Shown piece by piece: positions 8,539 to 16,047 of a stretch of DNA of 44,487 nucleotides. The stretch is taken from positions 6,657,423 to 6,701,909 of the forward strand of contig NZ_CP150484.1 of assembly GCF_037997115.1 (NCBI RefSeq). The letters are read 5' to 3'. Source of the stretch: Amycolatopsis coloradensis. GTDB taxonomy: Bacteria > Actinomycetota > Actinomycetes > Mycobacteriales > Pseudonocardiaceae. Position 1 is the stretch's first letter. Every line of letters starts with the position of its first letter. The notes beneath the pieces were generated by a model. The model was not told where the DNA came from and searched no databases. It worked only from the letters and a program-made list of their open reading frames with translations. A program made the translations under genes and the position numbers.

Positions 8539-11231
8539 CGGGCACCTTCGAGGACGGCCGGACGCTCTTCGGTCTCCTCCAGCACCACGGCCAGTTCGGT
8601 CCGCCCGCTGATCCGCAGCTTCCGGTACACGCTCGTCAGATGTGTCTCGATGGTCCGGACGGTGACGAAGAGCCGTTCCGCGATGACCCGGTTGCTGATC
8701 CCGCGTCCGGCGAGCCGGGCGATATGCCGTTCCGCGGGACTCAGTGAGGCGAACGGGGACATCTCGCCCGGGATCCCCGCGTCGGCGGCGGTCCGCTGGG
8801 CGCGGCGGAGCAGGAACCGGTCCCCTGTCCGCAGGCTCAGCTCGGCGCAGCGCCGCAACCGGGTGCGCGCGGCGACGGTGTCCCCCGCTTCGACGAGCGC
8901 ACGGCCGAGGTGGTACTCCGCCAGCGCCTCCTCCAGCCGGGCGGGTGAACCGGCCAGGATGCCCGCCGCCTCTTCGATCAACGCGATCCGGTCGGGGCCG
9001 CGGGTGGCGACCGCGGTCGCGAGCCGGGCCATCCCGACCGCCCTCGGGGTGCCCCACCGCAGTGCCGGTCCGGTTCCTTCGGCCGCGAGGTCCGCGGCGG
9101 CCTCGAAACGTCCCTCGTCGGCCAGCATGCAGGCGGCCTCGAACCACCACGGCGCCAGCAGGGGGTTGGCGATGCCGACGTCCGCGAGGCTCTCCCCGCA
9201 GCGGTTGAAGAGCTTCAGCGCGGCCTCGCGGTCTCCCGCCGCCCAATGCACCCGCGCGTCGACGAGCTGGAACCACGGGCGCATCACCGTGTGCTCCCAC
9301 AATTGCGGAGAATCCGCTTCCCGCAACAACTTCATCGCCTTCGCGGTCTCGCCCTGCTGCGCCGCGACGGTCGCGTACGCGATCCGCGGGACGACACCGC
9401 CGGTCCGGCCTTCGGCGCGACGGCTGAGCGCGTAGGCCTGTCCGGCGTCGGCCGACGCGGTGGCGAGGTCACCGCACCAGTGCCCGAGCAGGCCGCGGAA
9501 GGCGAGATATTCGCTGCGCTGGGCCGGCACGAGTTCGATGGCCCTGGTCAGTTCGTCCCTCGCGACGTCGATCTCGTCCGCGAGCAGCAGGGCCAGCACG
9601 GCGGAGCTGACGGCCGAATCGTCGGTGGTCGGGGTGTACCCGCGGATCGCGCGCATCGCCCATTCGGCTGCTTCACGCGGCCGGGTGCCGTCGAGTGCGG
9701 CGACGACGGCACAGACGGCCAGATGCCTGGCGTCGACGACCGCGTTGTTCGACCGCGGCTGGATCCGGGTGTCGAGTTTCGCCAGGCTGTCGCGGTCTTC
9801 GATGCCCACCAGGCACAACAGTCCTTCGAGCTGCCCGCGCAGCTGCTGGTCCATCTCGCCGCCGAGCACGGTCAGCACCCGGTCCAGCACGGTGACGGCG
9901 GTCCCGCAGCGGCGGGCGACGAGCGCCGCGCGGCCCAGTTTCACCGCGGCCCTGGCCTGGTCCACCGGATCCTGTTGCAGTTCGAGCGCGCGGCGCAGGA
10001 GGTCGAATCCGCTGTCCGGTTCCAGCAGCGCGACCGTCTCGGCGAGTTGAACGGCCAGCCCGGCGTCGGAAGGCCGGGCGGCCGCGGCGGGCCGGAGATA
10101 GCGCAGCGCGTCCCAGGGCGCGCCCCGGTCGCAGGCGCAGGTCGCGGCGTCACGCAGCAGGTCGACCATCCAGGTGTCGAGCTCGGCGAGTTCGAGCAGG
10201 TGTTCCGCCACCTCCTCCGGTGATCCGGCCGCGTCGCTCAGCAGGATCGCCGCGGTCCGCCGCCACCGGCCCAGTTCGGCGGGTTCGAGAGCGTCGAGCA
10301 GTCCTTCCCGCACCGGATCGTGCCGGAAGGAAAGCCCTTCCGCGGCGAGGATGTGCCTGCCCCGGAGCAGCTCGACGGCGGTGCCGGCGGTGCGGGCGGG
10401 CACTTTGGCCAGACGGGCGACCAGTGACAGGTCCTGCCCGCCGAGCACCGCGATGGCGGTGGCGACCGCCTTGGCGTAGTCGGGGACGCCGGCGAACAGG
10501 GAGCGGATCAGCGCCGCCCCCGCCGCGGCCCCGGCCACGGGAGCGATCCCGGACGCCACCTTGCCCAGTTCGTCGAGCATCTCCCGCAGGAGCAACGGAT
10601 TCCCGCCGGACTGCTCGACGCAGTGCCGTACGAACGGCTCACCCGGGTCCGACCCGACGGCCTCGCGCGCGAGCGAGGCGACCGCCTCGGCGGGCAGCGG
10701 GCCGAGGTCGAGCGCTTCGGTGCCGTACCAGGATTCGAGATCCGCCAGGCGTTCCGCCGCGCCGTCCGGCCCGTCGGCGGCCGACCGGACCAGGATCATC
10801 CGCACCGGCAGCCTGGTGGAATGCCGGGCGATCAGGCTCAGCCACCGCACGACCGCTTCGTCACACCAGTGCACGTCGTCGACGGCGAACACGATCGCGG
10901 GCCGTCCGGCCGCCCATTCGGCGAAAGCCTCGTACCAGGCGGCGAAGTCGTCCGGGTCCGGGACGCGGGCGCCCGCGCGGCGCAGCTCCGCGAGTAGTTC
11001 CCCCGCGACCGCGGCCCCGTCACCCGGAACACCGGTGCCCCGGCAGACGACGGTGTCCGTGAGAGCCGCCAGCGCGGTGTCCAGCAGGCTGGACTTGCCG
11101 ATACCCGCTTGCCCCCGCACGACGATGACGGAGCCTTCACCGGGCGCACCGGGACTCAGCCGAGCGGCGAGCCAACGGAGCTCGTCGTCACGTCCGGCCA
11201 GCGCGCGTCCGGGTCTGTTGGCGTCCCTCAT
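8535..11231 (-). CDS. LAL-family transcriptional regulator, first gene of the three-LAL operon
   Basis: The ATG at 11231 is preceded by GGGAGGCGGGAG, a good ribosome binding site, and gives 898 aa; an in-frame start at 11363 is possible but less likely. This is the only one of the four LAL proteins with an intact Walker A Lys (GQAGIGKS, residues 40-47). A Walker B-type segment IVFAVDDVHWCDEA is visible. The C-terminal LuxR domain has SNRVIAERLFVTVRTIETHL and VYRKLRISGRTEL, the most canonical of the set. Its 3' end overlaps the next gene by GTGA. Confidence 0.92.
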   Translation of the reverse strand: MRDANRPGRALAGRDDELRWLAARLSPGAPGEGSVIVVRGQAGIGKSSLLDTALAALTDTVVCRGTGVPGDGAAVAGELLAELRRAGARVPDPDDFAAWYEAFAEWAAGRPAIVFAVDDVHWCDEAVVRWLSLIARHSTRLPVRMILVRSAADGPDGAAERLADLESWYGTEALDLGPLPAEAVASLAREAVGSDPGEPFVRHCVEQSGGNPLLLREMLDELGKVASGIAPVAGAAAGAALIRSLFAGVPDYAKAVATAIAVLGGQDLSLVARLAKVPARTAGTAVELLRGRHILAAEGLSFRHDPVREGLLDALEPAELGRWRRTAAILLSDAAGSPEEVAEHLLELAELDTWMVDLLRDAATCACDRGAPWDALRYLRPAAAARPSDAGLAVQLAETVALLEPDSGFDLLRRALELQQDPVDQARAAVKLGRAALVARRCGTAVTVLDRVLTVLGGEMDQQLRGQLEGLLCLVGIEDRDSLAKLDTRIQPRSNNAVVDARHLAVCAVVAALDGTRPREAAEWAMRAIRGYTPTTDDSAVSSAVLALLLADEIDVARDELTRAIELVPAQRSEYLAFRGLLGHWCGDLATASADAGQAYALSRRAEGRTGGVVPRIAYATVAAQQGETAKAMKLLREADSPQLWEHTVMRPWFQLVDARVHWAAGDREAALKLFNRCGESLADVGIANPLLAPWWFEAACMLADEGRFEAAADLAAEGTGPALRWGTPRAVGMARLATAVATRGPDRIALIEEAAGILAGSPARLEEALAEYHLGRALVEAGDTVAARTRLRRCAELSLRTGDRFLLRRAQRTAADAGIPGEMSPFASLSPAERHIARLAGRGISNRVIAERLFVTVRTIETHLTSVYRKLRISGRTELAVVLEETEERPAVLEGAR

Positions 11232-11703
11232 CTCCCGCCTCCCTATCGTCCCATCGGGGCCGTTGCCGTCACACAGAGCGAACAATCGCTTACGTGCTTC
11301 CATCTCATCGTGTGATCGTCTTACCGAATAGAGCGTGCAACCTCGATAAGGGTTATCCCTCACTACGGGGACGGCGGGCGCTCAAATGAGCATGACACCC
11401 ATCAACGGCGGGATTTCGAGCGCGAAGCGGCGCGGGTCGGCGCGCGGACCCGGGGCGATCAAGACCGACAGAAGTCACGACAGAGGGAAACAAGGCATGA
11501 ACCAGCGACACCATCAAAGTGACCGCCCGGCTGCCAGCTGACTCGCTCGACAGGCTGTCATCCGCTCAAACGAGCGAAATCACCGCGCGGGTCATTACGA
11601 ATTCTGCCGAAATACGTGCAAACGAAGTGGCCGTTCACTGGGACCGCACCGTGATCGCACGAGCACGTCACGCGATGGCCACCCGCGCGCCAGATCCCGG
11701 CGA
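11232..11703. other. Regulatory spacer upstream of the three-LAL operon
   Basis: A 472-bp gap without a convincing gene. It holds a GATAAGGGTTATC dyad at 11345-11357 and two near-identical inverted repeats, GCTCAAATGAGC (11380-11391) and GCTCAAACGAGC (11564-11575). It also contains a possible decayed ORF beginning at 11497 on +. No clear -35/-10 pair for the operon was found by eye. Confidence 0.5.
11497..11700 (+). pseudogene. Possible frameshifted remnant of a small gene
   Basis: The ATG at 11497 follows GAGGGAAACAAGGC but runs only 14 codons. Removing one A at 11500-11501 would open a frame beginning MTSDTIKVTARLPADSLDRL, with the high third-position GC expected of a real gene for the first ~18 codons. 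The codon signal fades downstream and the frame runs into the antisense PAS-LuxR gene. No family is recognised. It may be chance. Confidence 0.15.
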
Positions 11704-12369
11704 TCAGCTCGCGCGCCGGGACTCCGGCACCCGCGGCGGCCAGGCCGTCGAGTCCAGCAGGCCGGTGGCGAAGGCGCGCGAAACCAGTTCGACCCGGTTG
11801 CGCGCCTTGAACTTCCGCTGGAGGCGGGCGACGTGATAGTCGATGCCCTGCCGGCTCAGGTAGAACTTGTCGGCCATCTCCAGACTGGACAGGCCGCTGG
11901 CGATCCCCTGAAGGATCTTCGCCTCGATGTCGGTGACCGAGCCGAGGTGTTCGGCGCGGGCGACGGCGGGCGCCGCCTCCGGGAGCATGGTCAGCAGGAT
12001 CGCCGTACCCGGCGCCCGCATCCGGCCCGCCATGATGGTCAGCCTGTCGGAGCCGCCGGAACCGAGCCCGGTGACACTGCCGCGGAACCGCTGTTCCCAG
12101 CCTTCGGCAACCCGGTTCAGCCGGTCGCGTAAATGGTCCGGACCAGTGGTGACCAGCTCGGGGAACGATTCGCCGAGCACGTCGGCGGGACGGCGGCCGA
12201 GCAGGCGGAAGAACGCGGCGTTGCCGCTGCCGAGTCGCAAGCCGGCACTGAGCGCCGCGAGCGGCATGTCGGCGACTTCCACGAATTCGCTGATGGTTCC
12301 GGGTCGTACGGTACGACCCGCGTCGAAAGCGCGCGTGCCGATCGGGGAAATCGTTCGGATGCCGGCCAT
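11704..12369 (-). CDS. PAS-LuxR transcriptional regulator (PimM-like)
   Basis: The ATG at 12369 is preceded by AAGGGGGC, giving 221 aa; a longer open frame to 12456 lacks a ribosome binding site. Residues ~25-130 form a PAS-like sensor region. Residues ~143-200 are a LuxR helix-turn-helix with SRQGIDYHVARLQRKFKARN, close to the recognition helix of PAS-LuxR regulators such as PimM and NysRIV. The C-terminal WPPRV is also, from memory, typical of that group. PAS-LuxR proteins of this type activate polyene and macrolide clusters. No such cluster is in the window, so the target is unknown. It lies upstream of, and on the same strand as, the three-LAL operon. Confidence 0.88.
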   Translation of the reverse strand: MAGIRTISPIGTRAFDAGRTVRPGTISEFVEVADMPLAALSAGLRLGSGNAAFFRLLGRRPADVLGESFPELVTTGPDHLRDRLNRVAEGWEQRFRGSVTGLGSGGSDRLTIMAGRMRAPGTAILLTMLPEAAPAVARAEHLGSVTDIEAKILQGIASGLSSLEMADKFYLSRQGIDYHVARLQRKFKARNRVELVSRAFATGLLDSTAWPPRVPESRRAS

Positions 12370-12434
12370 GGAAAGCCCCCTTCTGCCTGAGCCAAATGTG
12401 TCCACCAAAGCCGTCCCTGCCCAAGACTCGGCAA

Positions 12435-12464
12435 ACACTACGAAGCGGCGATCCACGGGGTCAA
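12435..12464 (-). promoter_or_regulatory. Candidate promoter of the PAS-LuxR gene
   Basis: On the minus strand, TTGACC (12464-12459) and TAGTGT (12440-12435) are separated by 18 bp. This would give a leader of about 60 nt before the ATG at 12369. Confidence 0.5.
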
Positions 12465-12567
12465 CGAATTCCGGAGCAGTTCGTGGCCACCGAACCCACC
12501 GTGCGGACGGGCCGCACCGAAGGTTCGGTATCGGGGCCTCAGCTGGAGGATCCTCAGCTCAGCGGCC

Positions 12568-12584
12568 GGTTCGGTGACCGAACC
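12568..12584. promoter_or_regulatory. Perfect 17-bp palindrome, candidate operator
   Basis: GGTTCGGTGACCGAACC has 8-bp arms around one base, about 105 bp upstream of the candidate -35 of the PAS-LuxR gene. Its half-site recurs at 12516-12529 and in part at 12489-12495. The spacing suits an activator or autoregulatory site, but no binding protein can be named. Confidence 0.4.
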
Positions 12585-12823
12585 TCGCACCGAGGGGGAG
12601 GCGAAGCGAATTCCACGTGAAGAAACTCTCGCGTTTTCGCTCCGTCACGATAGCACCGAATCCGCCGATCCTTAACATTGATTTAAGGTGGGCCCGGATC
12701 GCGATTCGCGAAGCGGGTGGCCCGATGATCGGTACACGGCCGTGGCCGCCTGTCGATCGACCGAATGGCCTTCAGCGAAGAAAACGATCGGCCGACCGGA
12801 ACCGTCTATCCATTGTAGACACA

Positions 12824-12859
12824 GAGCCGCCACGGGCGTGGTGACACCCGGGGCGGCTC
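12824..12859 (-). terminator. Hairpin downstream of the small secreted protein gene
   Basis: The arms GAGCCGCC (12824-12831) and GGCGGCTC (12852-12859) enclose an inner GGG/CCC pair. The hairpin starts about 10 bp after the stop codon at 12870, so it is a plausible factor-independent terminator without a clear U-tract. Confidence 0.6.
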
Positions 12860-12869
12860 CGCTGGAGAA

Positions 12870-13205
12870 TCAGACGGTTTCGCGCGTGGTCACCGCGTCC
12901 TTCTCGGCGGCCAGCGCGGTGCAGGTGCGCACCCAAAGTTCCCAGCCACGCAGCGCCTGGTTGCAGTTCCAGCCGGTCCAGCGGCCCGCCTGCGCGCCCT
13001 CGTTGCCGGCGCGGTTGCAGGCGGTTTTGCTGCTCCAGCCCTCACTCACCTTGCGATACGGCGTGCAGGAAGCCGCCGCGACGCCACCCGGCGCCCCGGC
13101 CGCGCACGGTTCCGCGGTGCTCGCCATCGCCGATCCCGCGGTCAGCACCGACCCGGCGAGGGTGGCGGCGAGAACGGCACCACGGAGCACGAAGCGTTTG
13201 TTCAT
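12870..13205 (-). CDS. Small secreted protein with five cysteines, function unknown
   Basis: The start is the ATG at 13205, preceded by AAGGAA, giving 111 aa. Residues 1-29 look like a Sec signal peptide: MNKRF, then a hydrophobic stretch, then AGSAMA with likely cleavage before Ser-Thr. The mature part of about 82 residues has five Cys (34, 47, 63, 81, 95) and several Trp (WNCNQALRGWELWVRTC). The odd Cys number leaves one unpaired, or suggests a dimer. I do not recognise the family. It could be a small extracellular effector or inhibitor, but nothing in the sequence proves a role. It is monocistronic with a hairpin after the stop. Confidence 0.7.
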   Translation of the reverse strand: MNKRFVLRGAVLAATLAGSVLTAGSAMASTAEPCAAGAPGGVAAASCTPYRKVSEGWSSKTACNRAGNEGAQAGRWTGWNCNQALRGWELWVRTCTALAAEKDAVTTRETV

Positions 13206-13615
13206 CGAGTATTCCTTACCGCGAGCAAGACCCCTGCCCACAGTGGCCGATCCGCCGACGAAGATCAACCGCCTTGTGCCGGGCGAGTCACCGTGGTCGT
13301 GAGTGGCGATTCGGGTTCTCTTGAAGGGAAGGGCAAACGTGGCGTGATCGACTCCCTGTCACGCGGGCCGTCTTCGCCGACTTCGTGATGAGATCGCCGC
13401 CCTGGACGACAGGGTTCCGGACTGACTTGCCGGGGTCGTGAGTGGCAAAGACGGTCAGAGGGGTGTCTTTGTGTCCCTTGAGACAGCGGGGTCACGATCA
13501 GCCCGGCAGGCCGGGCCTCCAGCACGCAGCACGCCACATCCGACCTTCCCCTCAAAGAACCCGAATCGCCACTCACGACCACCCGGACCTGCGCAGCTTC
13601 CGCAGCCGGGAGAGG
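13206..13615. repeat. Intergenic region with a long-range inverted repeat (family A variant)
   Basis: The 27-bp arms 13293-13319 and 13556-13582 are exact reverse complements and begin GTGGTCGTGAGTGGCGATTC. They are 236 bp apart. A third partial copy (GTCGTGAGTGGCAAAGACGG) lies at 13435-13454. Inside are small dyads such as GCGTGA/TCACGC. The reading frames across it translate repeat sequence and are not credible genes. The 5' end of this interval is the promoter region of the gene at 13205. Confidence 0.75.
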
Positions 13616-14401
13616 TCATTCGCCGGTGACCTGCTCCACCTTGCGCTGCAGCTTGTTCATCCCGCCGAGCCAGCGGTCGGTCTGCGTGGCCCGCGCGGCG
13701 TAGTAGTCCGCGACCTCGGGGTGCGGCAGCACCAGGAACCGGTCGGCGGCGATGGCTTCGAACAGCGCGTCCGCTACCTGCTCAGGATGGATCGCCGACG
13801 CGCCCATCAGCAGTTCGCCCGCCGGGCCGGTGTTCTCCAGCATCGCCGTCCGCACGCCCTGCGGGCAAATGGCCTGCACGGTGAGCCCGCGGTGCCGATA
13901 GGTCGCCGACAGCCATTCGGCGAAGGCGAGCGCGCCGTGTTTGGTCACCGAGTAGGACGCCGAACCGAGACTGGTCAGCAATCCCGCCGCCGACACCGTC
14001 GAGATGAAGTGGCCGCGGCCGCGTTCGAGCCACGGCGGCAGGAGCAGCCGCGCCGCGCGCACGTGTGCCATGACGTTGACGTCCCAGATCCGCGCCCAGT
14101 CCTCCTCGGGCGCGTCCACGCCGCCCATCGGCGCGATCCCGGCGTTGGCGCAGAAGACGTCGATCTCGCCGAGGGTTTCGCGCGCCGCTTCGATCAGGGA
14201 CGCGACACCCGCTTCGCTCGCGGCGTCACCGGCGACGGCGGTCCCGCCGATCTCCTTCGCGACCTCGGCCGCGGCCTCCCCGTTCAGATCACCGACGACG
14301 ACCCGGGCGCCCTCGGCGGCGAACCGGCGGGCGAGGACGGCCCCGATGCCGCCGCCCCCGCCGGTGACGACGACCCCGGAACCGGTGAACGACGCGGTCA
14401 C
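13616..14401 (-). CDS. Short-chain dehydrogenase/reductase (SDR)
   Basis: The start is the GTG at 14401, overlapping the upstream stop as GTGA, which gives 261 aa. It has the glycine-rich cofactor motif VVTGGGGGIG near the N-terminus, CANAG in the NNAG position, a catalytic Ser in STVSAAG and YSVTK for the Tyr-Lys pair. This is a complete classical SDR that probably reduces or oxidises a carbonyl or hydroxyl with NAD(P). The substrate is unknown. It is coupled to another SDR and divergent from a TetR gene, so both are probably under that repressor. Confidence 0.88.
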   Translation of the reverse strand: MTASFTGSGVVVTGGGGGIGAVLARRFAAEGARVVVGDLNGEAAAEVAKEIGGTAVAGDAASEAGVASLIEAARETLGEIDVFCANAGIAPMGGVDAPEEDWARIWDVNVMAHVRAARLLLPPWLERGRGHFISTVSAAGLLTSLGSASYSVTKHGALAFAEWLSATYRHRGLTVQAICPQGVRTAMLENTGPAGELLMGASAIHPEQVADALFEAIAADRFLVLPHPEVADYYAARATQTDRWLGGMNKLQRKVEQVTGE

Positions 14402-15150
14402 AGGCCACCCGCCAGCGTGACGCCGCCATCGAGGACCACCGTCTGCCCGGTGATCCAGCCCGCCTCTTCCGACAGCAGGAACGACACGGCGCTCGCGATG
14501 TCCGCCGGAACTCCGAGGCGCTTCATCGGGTACGACTCGGAGACCTCTTCTTCGCGGCCTTCGTACAGCGCGGTCGCGAACTTGGTCTTGACCACGGCCG
14601 GCGCGACGGCGTTCACGCGGATCTTCGGGCCCAGTTCGAAGCCGAGCTCCTTGGTGAGCCGGATCAGCGCGGCCTTGCTGACGCCGTACATGCCGATCCC
14701 TGGTGAAGCGCCGAGCCCGGCGATGGACGCGACGTTCACCACCGCGCCGCCGTGCTCCCCCATCCACGCGTCCCGTGCCCGGCGGGTCCACGAAAGCGGC
14801 GCGAGCACGTTGACGGCGAAGATCTTCGCGGCTGCCCCGGGGTCGATGTCCAGGGTCGGCCCGAACACCGGGTTGATACCGGTGTTGTTGACCAGCATGT
14901 CGAGCCTGCCGAAGGTTTCGATGGTCTTGGCGACGGCCTCGTCCTGGTGCGCCTCGTCGTCGGCTTTCCCCGGAACGGCGATGGCGACCGCCTCGCCGCC
15001 CAGTTCGGCCACCGCTTCGGCCAGCGGCTCCGGCTTGCGCGCGGTGATGCACACCTTCGCGCCACGCTCGACCAGTTCCTTGGCGATTCCGAGGCCGATC
15101 CCCCGGCTGGCGCCGGTGACGATCGCGACGCGATCCTTGAACGAGTTCAC
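14398..15150 (-). CDS. Short-chain dehydrogenase/reductase (SDR, FabG-like)
   Basis: The start is the GTG at 15150, eight bases after GAGGAG, giving 250 aa. The motifs are TGASRGIG (cofactor), NNTG (variant of NNAG), a catalytic Ser in VNVASIAG and YGVSK. The length and the LSEEAGWITGQTVVLDGG ending are typical of FabG-like SDRs. The physiological substrate cannot be told from sequence. It is the first gene of a two-SDR operon with a promoter and TetR-type operator just upstream. Confidence 0.9.
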   Translation of the reverse strand: MNSFKDRVAIVTGASRGIGLGIAKELVERGAKVCITARKPEPLAEAVAELGGEAVAIAVPGKADDEAHQDEAVAKTIETFGRLDMLVNNTGINPVFGPTLDIDPGAAAKIFAVNVLAPLSWTRRARDAWMGEHGGAVVNVASIAGLGASPGIGMYGVSKAALIRLTKELGFELGPKIRVNAVAPAVVKTKFATALYEGREEEVSESYPMKRLGVPADIASAVSFLLSEEAGWITGQTVVLDGGVTLAGGL

Positions 15151-15190
15151 TCTTCGATCTCCTCTGTGTTCACTGGCGCGACGCAATCAC

Positions 15191-15236
15191 TAAGCGAGCG
15201 CTCACTTACAATGGGAAGGTCCGGAGACGGTGTCAA
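15191..15236. promoter_or_regulatory. SDR promoter and TetR-type operator in the divergent spacer
   Basis: On the minus strand, TTGACA (15236-15231) and CATTGT (15213-15208) are 17 bp apart. The dyad TAAGCGAGCGCTCACTTA (15191-15208) lies over the expected start point. On the plus strand TACAAT (15207-15212) could be the -10 of the TetR gene. One operator could thus repress both directions. Confidence 0.7.
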
Positions 15237-15274
15237 GCCCGCCATCCGGAACGAGCGTCTGGGAGGATCTGCGG

Positions 15275-15889
15275 ATGACCATGTCGCTGTCGGCCGAGTT
15301 GTGGCCCGACGTCCAGCCGGAGACGGCACGGCGGCTGATGCTGGCGGGGGTCGAATCCTTCGCGCGCCGCGGCTATCACGCGACCACCACCCGGGACATC
15401 GCCTCGGCGGCGGGGATGAGCCCCGCGGCGCTGTACGTGCACTTCCCGTCCAAGGCCGCCCTGCTGTTCGCGATCTCGAAGTACGGCCACGAGCAAACGC
15501 TCTCCCTGGTCGAGAGTGTCGTGGCTCGGGAGACCGACCCGGTCGTGCGGATCCGGCTGCTGGTCGAGGACTTCGTGGCATGGCACGCGCGGAGGCATAC
15601 CGTGGCCCGCGTCGTGCAGTACGAACTGCACGCGCTGCCCGACGAGGAGTTCGAGATCGTCGCGAAACTGCGCCGCCGCATCGAGCAGGTCGTGCGCGAG
15701 GTCATCACCGAAGGCGCCGCGGCGGGCGTGTTCACCGTCGGCGACCCGCACACCGCCGCCCGCGCCGTGCTCTCGCTCGGCGTCGACGTCTCCCGCTGGT
15801 ACAGCGAGCGAACGCGCCAGACCCCCAAGAAGCTGGGCCAGGAGTACAGCGAGCTGGTGCTGCGCATGCTCGGCACGAAACTCTCCTGA
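15275..15889 (+). CDS. TetR-family transcriptional repressor
   Basis: The ATG at 15275 lies 8 nt after GGGAGG, giving 204 aa; an earlier start at 15230 is less likely. The N-terminal helix-turn-helix is canonical (YHATTTRDIASAAGMSPAAL followed by YVHFPSKAALL). The C-terminal ligand domain is all helical and not assignable to a ligand. It is divergent from the two SDR genes across a dyad that looks like its operator, so it probably represses the SDR operon and itself, and perhaps the downstream transporter. Confidence 0.9.
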   Translation: MTMSLSAELWPDVQPETARRLMLAGVESFARRGYHATTTRDIASAAGMSPAALYVHFPSKAALLFAISKYGHEQTLSLVESVVARETDPVVRIRLLVEDFVAWHARRHTVARVVQYELHALPDEEFEIVAKLRRRIEQVVREVITEGAAAGVFTVGDPHTAARAVLSLGVDVSRWYSERTRQTPKKLGQEYSELVLRMLGTKLS

Positions 15890-15934
15890 CCAGTACTGAT
15901 CGACCCTTCCCGGCGATACCGCCACCAGAGTGAC

Positions 15935-16002
15935 ATACCAACTGGTCGGTATCTAGAATTACCCGTTGAGACGTTGACCACATACTAAGCGGTTGTTAAC
16001 TT
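15935..16002 (+). promoter_or_regulatory. Candidate operator and promoter of the MHS transporter gene
   Basis: The dyad ATACCAACTGGTCGGTAT (15935-15952) precedes TTGACC (15974-15979) and TAACTT (15997-16002), which are 17 bp apart. TAAGCGGTTGTTAACTTG (15986-16003) resembles the TetR-type dyad at 15191-15208 at 12 of 18 positions and overlaps the -10. Either could be the binding site of the adjacent TetR or of another repressor. Confidence 0.5.
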
Positions 16003-16047
16003 GCCCGGACTGCATCGCCGCAGCAGCGCCGAGCGAAGGGCATCCAG

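Larger units (their letters stand above)
12370..12869. other. Long upstream region of the PAS-LuxR gene with several dyads
   Basis: A 500-bp gap. Upstream of the candidate promoter lie ACCGAAGGTTCGGT (12516-12529), the perfect palindrome GAGGATCCTC (12548-12557) and the perfect 8+1+8 palindrome GGTTCGGTGACCGAACC (12568-12584). The hairpin at 12824-12859 belongs to the neighbouring gene. No credible ORF was seen. Confidence 0.55.

Noticed and set aside
13265..13582. A 105-codon frame on - in the repeat region
   Set aside because: It translates the family A arms; both ends are repeat sequence and no family is visible.
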